Assembly (NCBI GenBank): GCA_029204225.1
Contig: MU835605.1
Span: forward strand, 1 to 37,798
DNA: 37,798 bases
From: Diphasiastrum complanatum
Taxonomy: Eukaryota; Streptophyta; Lycopodiopsida; Lycopodiales; Lycopodiaceae
Direction of reading: 5' to 3'
Shown here: in pieces, positions 30,187 to 37,798 of the stretch
How positions within the stretch are numbered: the first letter of the stretch is position 1
Layout of the letters: each line of letters starts with the position of its first letter
Translations under genes and position numbers: made by a program
Notes under the pieces: model-generated
Seen by the model: the letters and a program-made list of their open reading frames with translations, nothing else
Told to the model about the DNA's origin: nothing
Database searches by the model: none

Positions 30187-31850
30187 GAGCATTCTGTAAT
30201 CTGAGAGATAGCTTTTCATCAAACTGTATTTGTCTTCTCTTGGCCTCATGGAATTGACCAACGACATGATTGCCCAGATCAGCAAAACATGTCCTCAAGA
30301 AGGTTATGTTCGGACAAAGGAGCCATCCAAATAGAGACTCAGCATCGTTGTCAGGACATGGCCGATAAGAGTGCCAAAGTGAGTTACTGAATAAGTAAAA
30401 CACTTTGTATGATCTTTATGGGCTCTTCTTTCTTTGATGGAGCAGGCAACATTTTTGTAGTGCACATGATAGCCAGCTTCCCAGTCAGAATACAGCTCCC
30501 ACAGCTTCGGATAAGTGACATCAATATCTTGCAATAAGCTCTCTTTGTCGAACCTTGCAAAATCTAATACTTCCTTTGGCCAGTATAGGTCAAATTGACT
30601 ATGCTTTCTCCAATAATCAATGTGTCCTAAATAATAGTTGTAGAAATCCATTTTCTTCTGTTTTAAGTAATCTAATGCATATAGTAATGTACAACCTACA
30701 TATAATTCTACACTACCGAAAGGAACTACAAAAAAAATTTCCTACAAAATTGTCCAACAAAGGCATCCTTTCTGTTCCAGGCTAAGGCTATTCCACAGAA
30801 TTAAAAACTCAGATTTCTCCCAGGGGGCTTCCTAGTCGGCCCAAGTATAACCCATTAAACTTGGCAAAAAGGAATAGTCCACACGCCATTGCAACTCGCA
30901 GTTAAATTGCAGCGGCAACCAAACACAAACTTTATCAACAAAAAGTCAGAATTCTTGCGCAAATACCTTATCTGCCTTCTTTGACTTAGTTGTTCGAATT
31001 CGCTTGGCTTTGTGGGTATCAGCAGGATCTGCCTCTACTTCAAGCTCCTTCGCATATATTGCATCTTTAATCTGGGTCTGCAGTGACTCCAATTCTCTCT
31101 TTAGTCTGTCATTCTCAGCTACCGCATTGCGAAACTCCTCATGGGCTTCCACACTAGTGCAGTTGAAAACTTGGAAACTGTGGAGGTTACCTGAATCCAC
31201 CTGCTTTCCCTTGCGATAGGCTAGTACCTCTGCCATCAGGCTATTGATATTCTTCAAGGCCTGGGTGTGTTCCTCGTGTGAATTCACACCAGAACATCCA
31301 GCCTCTGACAGCTCCTTCAGGTCTATGAGCTCCTCTTCAAATCTGTTCTTCTCCTCATATAGACGTTGAAGGATCTCACTCTTGAAGGTGTCCTGTAATG
31401 TAGACTGCACATGTTTCCATTTGGCTACATCAACCTTGATTGTGCCTCCATCTGAACAGCACTGTAGTGTAGTGTCGGCGCTTATTCTTGCCAATTTCTC
31501 AGCATCCAACTACTGCTGCAGGCCTTTTGCCTTCTTCTAGTAGAAGTCTATCTTATTGTTTAGAGCAATACGCTCTGAATCAAATGAAGCAATGTGCTTC
31601 TTTGCAGTAGATAACTCATCCTTGCTCTTGTCCAATTCGGACTAAAGAGACAAGGAGTAGTCGTTTAATTTCCTTAGTGTGACCTCAAATTTCTTGTTAC
31701 TCTGCTCCATAGTGTTGCGTTGAGCCAAGAGCTTGGTCATCCTTTTCTTCAGATCCTCATTTAGCCCCTATATTCTGGCTATCTTTAGTTCATATCCCCT
31801 CTCAACAATAGAAAGTGCTCATTCAATAGAACGACTGATTACTAAGTTAA
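30187..31850 (-). pseudogene. Broken two-exon coiled-coil gene of unknown function
   Basis: The first exon (about 31850-30967) encodes a long coiled coil: LKKRMTKLLAQRNTMEQSNK, SELDKSKDELSTAKKHIASF, DAEKLARISADTTLQCC, YEEKNRFEEELIDLKELSEA, ENDRLKRELESLQTQIK, then a basic tail TKSKKADK. Four stops interrupt it, all TAG. A phase-0 GT-AG intron (about 30966-30664, AAG|GTATTT to TTAAAACAG) leads to exon 2: KKMDFYNYYLGHIDYW, FDLYWPKEVLDFARFDKE, PKLWELYSDWEAGYHVHY. After a frame shift near 30420 it continues with FYLFSNSLWHSYRPCPDN and ESLFGWLLCPNITFLRTCF, ending in a TGA at about 30180. I do not recognise the family. The 5' side (31801-32430) is duplicated inverted at 32734-33376, so this unit exists in more than one copy and may belong to a mobile element. 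Confidence 0.6.
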
Positions 31851-32430
31851 ATTGCACAAGTATACATATGCAAATTTCATAATATTGATTTACAACAACA
31901 CAGAACAAGCTTTAGGATGTGCAAGTCTGGATATACCTCAGTGTAATGTAACAGTGATTCCAAATGTTAACATCACCATTAAGTTCCAAGCAATTGATTA
32001 TTCATGCAATCTAATAGCCAATGAGTTTTAAGACAATCTTAGCAATGAACTTACCGTTGCTCGCATAAGACAGTATCAAGGCTAAGGAAGTGTCTGACCA
32101 GAGTTACAATCACAAGCACATTTGACAAGGTGAGGCTTACCAACTGTCAGAAATAGAAGTACTCAGCAAACAGAAGGCTTATGAAAGTAGAGAGAAGGAA
32201 AAACTTGAAGACTCAAACTCTCTTTGTGATCTCCTGAAAAACTCGATGGTTGAATTGAAGCATAAGTGGTGTACATATAGGGAACGAGCGCGAAAGTACG
32301 CAACTCTTTAAATATGCCGCTTCATATTTAATTTAATTAAATAGTTCCATCAAATAGGAGAATTACAAGTGTACATTTCCTAAGTGGCATCCTTGTCAAG
32401 CGGCTTTGCTCTAATGAGAAGCAAGCAGGT
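31801..32430 (-). repeat. Inverted repeat arm A: 5' leader/promoter of the coiled-coil gene
   Basis: Read on the minus strand it runs from ACCTGCTTGCTTCTCATT to TTTCTATTGTTGAG and then into the coiled-coil frame. It matches 32734-33376 in opposite orientation along its whole length, including GAACGAGCGCGAAAGTACGC and the AT-rich TTAATTTAATTAAAT block. The minus strand has CCCTATATGTACACC, a possible TATA region. It lacks coding potential, so it is probably promoter, leader and perhaps a first intron. Confidence 0.8.
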
Positions 32431-32431
32431 G

Positions 32432-32657
32432 ATACCCTATTACATGCATATTTCTCTTAACTTACTATTTTGTGATGCAAAATCCCAATCAATCTACTCA
32501 ACTGATGAAGATATCCACCGAATATGAAGAAATATCTAATGAATTTGACAATGATAAGTCATTCAAAGATATATTGAAGATAAAGAGGCCTAAAATAAAT
32601 GTGACTGGAGGAAGGACTATAACTTGAAGGGCAGTTATGAAATGACATGAACCTTAA
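32432..32657 (+). repeat. Direct repeat R, copy 2
   Basis: Second copy of the repeat at 29793-30020. It begins two bases after arm A and occupies most of the spacer between the inverted arms. Together the two copies bracket the coiled-coil unit. Confidence 0.85.
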
Positions 32658-32733
32658 TACGAAGGCTAGCCCTAAGAGCGGAACATTTCAGAAGACTCAT
32701 TTATTGCGCCTCAAGCAAACGTTGTAACCTTCC

Positions 32734-33376
32734 ACGTGCTTGCTTCTCATTGGAGCAAAGCCGTTTGACAAGGATGCCACCTAGGAAATGTAGACTTGTA
32801 ATTTTTCTATTTGATGAAATTAGTTAATTAAATTAAATATGAAGCGGCATATCGGTTTCTAAAGAGCTGCGTACTTTCGCGCTCGTTCCCTAGATGTACA
32901 CCACTTACACTTCAATACAACCACCGAGTTTTCAAGAGACCACAGACAGAGTTTGAGTCTTCAATTTTTCTCTTCTCTCTACTTTCATAAGCCTTCTGTT
33001 TGCTGAGTACTTCTGTTTCTGACAGTTGGCAAGCCTCACTTTGTCGGATGTGCTTGTGATTGTAACTCTGGTCAAACACCTCCTTAGCCTTGATATTATC
33101 TTATGCGAGCAACCGTAAATTGATTGCTAAGATTGTCTTAAAACTCATTGGTTATTAGATTGCCTGTGTGATTGAATAATCAACTGCTTGGAACTGAATA
33201 GTGATGTTAATATTCAAAATCACTGTTACATTCCACTAACGTATATCTAGACTTGCACATCCTAAAGCTTGCTATGTGGCGTTGTAAATCAATACTCTAA
33301 AATTTGTGTATGGATACTCGTGCAATTTAACTTAGTAGTCAGTTGTTCTGTTGAATGAGCGCTTTCTGTTGTTGAG
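32734..33376 (+). repeat. Inverted repeat arm B: second copy of the leader region
   Basis: It reads ACGTGCTTGCTTCTCATTGG through TTTCTGTTGTTGAG, the inverse of arm A with scattered substitutions and short indels. After TTGAG the two copies diverge: arm A enters the coiled-coil frame, while arm B continues with GACATATTGTCGGACTACG, which has no recognised coding sequence. The shared break point suggests an exon or element boundary. Confidence 0.8.
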
Positions 33377-34214
33377 GACATATTGTCGGACTACGTTTGG
33401 ATTGTACTGAGACATTTGTATGTTTCTTTGCCTTGGTTTATCTGATGCAACAGACCTCGCTTGTCTGACAAACTTTATTAGGTGCATAGACCGATAGATC
33501 GGTCTGGCCGATAAGTCGGATACACTAATCAGTAATGCAACATGTTCGATATGAGATTAGTCGGTATCAATATCTTTCACTTTTGTATGTTTGAAATCAC
33601 ATCCTAATAGGTGATACTTTTAAATGTCTGTTGACAACCAACTTTTAATCCAAGAACAATGAATGAGTCTAAAATCACAATATGAAGCAGTCTCTTTGGG
33701 GAATGACAATCTTTTACATCACATATCCTTACAATTAAGATAAGTATAACACGACATTCTTCTACATTCTTTTGTGATGAGTCCAAGAAAGTCATTTTTG
33801 TAGTAAAGACCACTAGGGAAAAACCCCTAAGATGAGGATAGGAAAACACAAGAGAGACTGTGGAGCAAAACCACCCAACCAATCCTAGATCACTCCTAGA
33901 GAATCCTCCTAGATCTAGCCCCCAAGCCATGCCATGTGATAGCTAGAGGAGAAGAGTTTAACAGGTAACTTAGACCAAGTCGTTGACGAGATAATCACTA
34001 CCTCAATATATAGAGAGTAGGATCCTGTGCATGAACCCATGCAATCCCCATGCAGGTCAACTATAAATAGTAGTAATGACTCTCGAAAGAGTTAATTCTG
34101 GATGTGTCATGATTATCATCACCCAGCTGACAGTACCCAAATAGCAAATGTAGCCCATCACAAGGTCACCCGCACTCTGCTCGATAGAATGGTGATGAAA
34201 ACCCCCCGAAGGAG
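33377..34214. other. Non-coding, no gene recognised
   Basis: It contains a short palindrome GACCGATAGATCGGTC at 33489-33504 with further CGATA/TCGG motifs, and a 108-codon minus-strand ORF (33604-33930) without a recognised domain. Confidence 0.45.
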
Positions 34215-34370
34215 GATTTAACCCATGAAAAAGCAAGCTAAGTTAACTTGGAGAACAAAGCCATGGCATAGATTCTATACACATCTTATGAGACACTCCA
34301 AGGACATGTTGGGAGTCACGAGTGTAGGATACTTTTATCTTCAAGGGAATACCCCATAGTACGAATACAT
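34215..34370. repeat. Dispersed 156-bp direct repeat, copy 1
   Basis: GATTTAACCCATGAAAAAGC to the ACAT at 34370 matches 36131-36286 at about 90 percent without large gaps. Minus-strand translations of both copies are similar (QHVLGVSHKMCIES / QHVLGVSHTMCIES), but no longer gene is visible. Confidence 0.85.
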
Positions 34371-36130
34371 ATGTACACATTGGCCAAGGCCAAGGTGCCC
34401 AGCATGCCCATGTACGTAAGAGATATTTAAGTCTTGACTCGTAAAAATATTTGAAATTCAAATTTGGGAGAAGAAAAGGCTTACAGACATGGAGGAGACA
34501 AGAAAATGGAAGGAAAGTGCATGCAATGAAAATTGGAAGGAAACTCAAAAGCAGGCTTTTAGAACACTAACTAATGACTAATGGCCACCATTAAGAGGAA
34601 TCTAAAAAGCCTTGACCTCTCAAAAGATTCAACTACAAATCTAGGAGAAGAGAAAAGGAGGATTTGAATAGGTGAGGAACAAGGCTAGGGCCTTAAACTT
34701 TTATTAGAAAGAATGTTATCAATCACCAAACTAGGTGGTAATGCTAATTACACATGAGGAAAATTTCGATACGGGATGCACTTGTATTCAAATTAGTGTG
34801 GCATAAAGTGCCAATGTTGGCAATTACCATCAGTTAATCTTAAAAAATAAATTCTTTATAATGCATCTAGGTGTTGATTCTTACTAAACCTATTTATTGA
34901 GTTCTCTTGAAGGTGTCATTCATCATGACACGTTTTAACCAAGGAGGATAAAATATTTTGGAGATACTCACAGATTTTGGGTATTTAATTTATTTGAGCC
35001 AAACATAATTATCGATTATCATAGCCACTGTGGTAACTTTGATATTTGAATCATTTATGGATTTAAACCAAGTCAACTCAAGAGTCCTAAAAATGAAGAA
35101 TATTGTTTTTCTAATAAAAAAAAACATGAAAGGATATTAAAAAAATGGTAAAAACAATGTCCTATATGAATTTTTAAAGAATTAAAGAAGGATGTTGCTT
35201 CTGAGATCTTAACATGGCATTCATAGTCTTTTGGTCATTCACAACAACTATGAACATGGTTGTGAATGAAAAAATAAATATTGTCCCCAACTATGCACTC
35301 CAACGAGTAGAGCTAGAAAGCAAATAAATTCCTTTTTTTCTTGTCTTTGAAATATATATTTTTCAAAATTCTACAAAAAAGTACTTGCATACTAGCTCTA
35401 CTCTCTAGTGAATAAAATTGGCAGGAAAAACAATTGATTCTTTTTCAAATTTGATTTTATATTTTAAAAATTATCTAAATTAGATTTTAAAATTTTATTT
35501 GTTGTCTTACAAGCTCTACTGACCAATGAGTGGAGCTTGAGGCCAAAAAATATTGCATTCAAAGCCCTATCAACATCCCTCTACTATGTTGAAGATTTGG
35601 AGGTTTAATTGTCTTTATTATTGGGTATTGTGATCTATAGTTTGATGTTTTCAAATTCACATTTTCTTAATCTAATTTTTATTAATCATGATAATTTTAA
35701 AAAAAAAAACAAGTATTAAAAATCATTAAAACCCACGAGTAGCTACTAGCAATTTGTCCATCCCCTTATCATCATAAGCCATAAAGTAGAAGATACAAAT
35801 TTTGAGCTTGCAATACCCACACATTTTCAAAATATTATTTCTTAGATCTAAAGGAGCTATGAAAAACAAATAGAACTATTGCTATCAAAATTAAACTTGT
35901 AAAGCACTCGAAAGGCCAAAGACATAGATCCAAAGTAGGAGGAGACGAGTCCAAGTTGTATTGTCAATGTTGACCTAGAAGTTGGAATGAAACTGCCAAG
36001 CCTTAAATACCCAAAATTAATCTAGGCCCAAAAAAACCGTATGTAACTCTAGACAACACTACGTCTCGAGATGGAAGAGATCCAAGTGTGAAATGGCAAA
36101 ACAAACTATGGGGGCGAAAGGGAGAAGGGG
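34371..36130. other. AT-rich non-coding stretch
   Basis: No domain, RNA gene or clear mobile-element end was found on either strand. A/T runs are frequent between 35090 and 35720. Confidence 0.5.
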
Positions 36131-36286
36131 GATTTAACCCATGAAAAAGCAAGCTAAGATAACTTGGAGAACAAAGCCATGTCATAGATTCTATACACAT
36201 CGTATGAGACACTCCAAGGACATGTTGGGACTCACGGGTGTAGGATATTTTTGTCTTCAAGGGAATGCCCCATAGTATGGATACAT
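36131..36286. repeat. Dispersed 156-bp direct repeat, copy 2
   Basis: Second copy of the repeat at 34215-34370, offset 1916 bp, same orientation. Flanks differ after the last ATACAT, so the repeat unit is bounded on both sides. Confidence 0.85.
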
Positions 36287-36348
36287 TTGGATCTAACACT
36301 CAACACATACCTGATGAGATATAATGGGGTGGTGCCATGAAGATCATC

Positions 36349-36916
36349 TTACTTGCCAAGGCTTGAAAAATGGATTAAAACTACCCTTAAAGAATGGAAT
36401 ACTTCTCGACAGATCCATAGAAATATTTCTGATTATCATCAACGCTATTCTCTAGATTATAACGATCCAATCTGCAATATTGTTGGATGCTAACCGTAAC
36501 ACGAAATATTCGTATAGACGATTAAAGGGTAAGCTCAGCACCTGGTCATGAGTTTTGTCCGTTGCAGATTGTGATCTTGCACTCTTCCTTCAATTGGAGC
36601 TGTGTGAGAGTGGAGTCAGGACTGGGGATTCGAATGACTTACTTGACAAGGCTTGAAAAATGGATTAAAACTACCCTTAAAGAATGAAATACTTCTTGAC
36701 AGATCCATAAAACTATTTCTGATGATCATCAACGCTATTCTCTAAATAATAACGATCCAATCTGCAATATTGTTGGATGCTAACCGTAACCGGTCATGAG
36801 TAAAGGGTAAGTTCAGCACCTGGTCAGGAGTTTCGTCCGAAGCAGATTGTGATCTTGCAATTGGAGCTGTGCGATTTGTGAGAGTGGAGTCAGGACTGGG
36901 GATTATCGAATGATTT
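36349..36916. repeat. Tandem duplication of about 290 bp
   Basis: Unit 1 (36349-36638) and unit 2 (36639-36916) both start ACTTACTTG-type sequence and share AAATGGATTAAAACTACCCT, ATAACGATCCAATCTGCAAT and AGTGGAGTCAGGACTGGGGA. Unit 2 lacks short pieces (ACACGAAATATTCGTATAGACG, CTCTTCCTTC) and gained a few bases, so the duplication is not very recent. No coding frame is shared. Confidence 0.88.
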
Positions 36917-37798
36917 AAGGAATCCCTCTCTGCTGTCAGCGGCCTGAAAACCACACTTAAAAAGAGGATGGGAGAGAATATGGCTTTCTCAAGAAACGGA
37001 AATATTCACTATTCATATTATAGCAAGTACAAGTGAATTAAAACATCCTGTCATAAGCTCAGAAACAATGGTCCATAAACAACACAGATTGAGTTTTTGG
37101 AACTTTTTGGTTATCCCGAGTACCGTGTTTCTTGAAGATTCAATCTATTTATGAGCTATTAAAGTTGAGTTGAGTTGTAAGTACTAAGGATAGAGCAATT
37201 GAGTTCGATTATAGGCGCAAAACGATAATGGCTCTACTTTAGAAAGACGAGCGCACTAATTGAATACTTCAAAGTAATTTTTAGTCTCGTCTTTGGCTGT
37301 ATCCTTGATAAGAAAAGAGAAGCTTTTATGATCTTCCACATAAGGTCTCCTTTGTGAGTAATTTATAGCAAGTTGCAACACTCCATTATATTTGAAAGTA
37401 GTGTATTTCGAATCCCGCTATATGTGACTCATCTACGGTCCACCATCTCTTCGCGCAGGGTAGATTCCCTGCAGATTTAATAAATAGATTGAGCATTTCG
37501 GTAGTAAGTTGGTATTTATTCTGTAACTGAATGCTAATACCTGCAGACTTGTAAAGATCGAATTTGTAGGCTGATCAATAATCATTTCACAGCAGATGGC
37601 ACGTGTGAAGGAGTTTAGACTTGAACACATTCTATGAGCACGTTAAAAAATATTTTGGAGTACCAAACCAGCCTTCAGGTACAAATAACCACTGTGTCAA
37701 TGCATCCAGCATGCAAACAACGAAAATAGGCTTCATGCAGTTAACGCCTAGCCCTAGAATACTTTGAGAACAAGGAAATTGCTGAGACGATAGTAATC
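36917..37798. other. Non-coding right end of the window
   Basis: No protein domain, tRNA or repeat was recognised on either strand. Confidence 0.45.

Noticed and set aside
33604-33930. 108-codon minus-strand ORF
   Set aside because: No recognisable motif, no splice or promoter context, and composition typical of chance ORFs.
1-37798. tRNA or rRNA genes
   Set aside because: Apart from primer binding sites complementary to tRNA ends, no cloverleaf or rRNA sequence was recognised by eye; a tRNAscan run would be decisive.

Overview
The window looks like nuclear DNA of a land plant from a transposon-dense intergenic region. The evidence is GT-AG introns, Ty1/Copia and Ty3/Gypsy retroelements with plant-type primer binding sites (initiator-Met and Asp tRNA), foldback DNA elements, and no sign of operons. 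The species cannot be named from the sequence. I see no intact host gene: almost every reading frame belongs to a broken mobile element, and several elements are nested in others.

Layout. 1-1169: a minus-strand Copia remnant (A) with a piece of its LTR. 1186-4631 plus an LTR to the right: a second minus-strand Copia (2), split by a 950-bp foldback DNA transposon (2191-3140). 5450-5930: tandem and dispersed short repeats, probably U3 of that LTR. 5931-9230: no gene, one 45-bp tandem repeat. 9231-16788: a minus-strand Copia (B) with a 513-bp LTR, joined to the 3' end of a second copy; a 4.3-kb segment (9304-13614) interrupts it at its 3' LTR junction. 17000-18175: minus-strand Copia INT-RT debris. 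18190-22483: a plus-strand Gypsy element (1) with tRNA-Asp PBS, an unusual repeat-rich leader, gag, protease and part of RT. 22484-23161: unassigned, with a coiled-coil ORF. 23162-24302: Copia D gag-protease (+). 24269-25612: Copia E (-). 25615-26680: an older Gypsy copy related to element 1. 26743-29790: Copia C (+) with LTR, PBS, gag, zinc knuckle and protease, its gag split by a 424-bp insertion. 29793-33376: a composite unit with direct repeats, a hairpin, a broken two-exon coiled-coil gene on the minus strand and a 0.63-kb inverted repeat. 33377-37798: non-coding, with one dispersed direct repeat and one 290-bp tandem duplication.

The most interesting part is 9304-13614. It holds two convergent, intron-bearing, decayed genes: one on the minus strand whose middle exons resemble a DDE-type nuclease/transposase core, and one on the plus strand ending in a ubiquitin-like (beta-grasp-like) stretch. 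The empty target site can be reconstructed from the paralogous Copia junction at 16470-16500, so the segment arrived as one unit. It may be an undescribed plant DNA element or a Helitron-like carrier of gene fragments. Secondary points are the coiled-coil gene with its inverted promoter/leader copy, and a strong excess of TAG among the in-frame stops across elements, which suggests decay by deamination of methylated cytosine.
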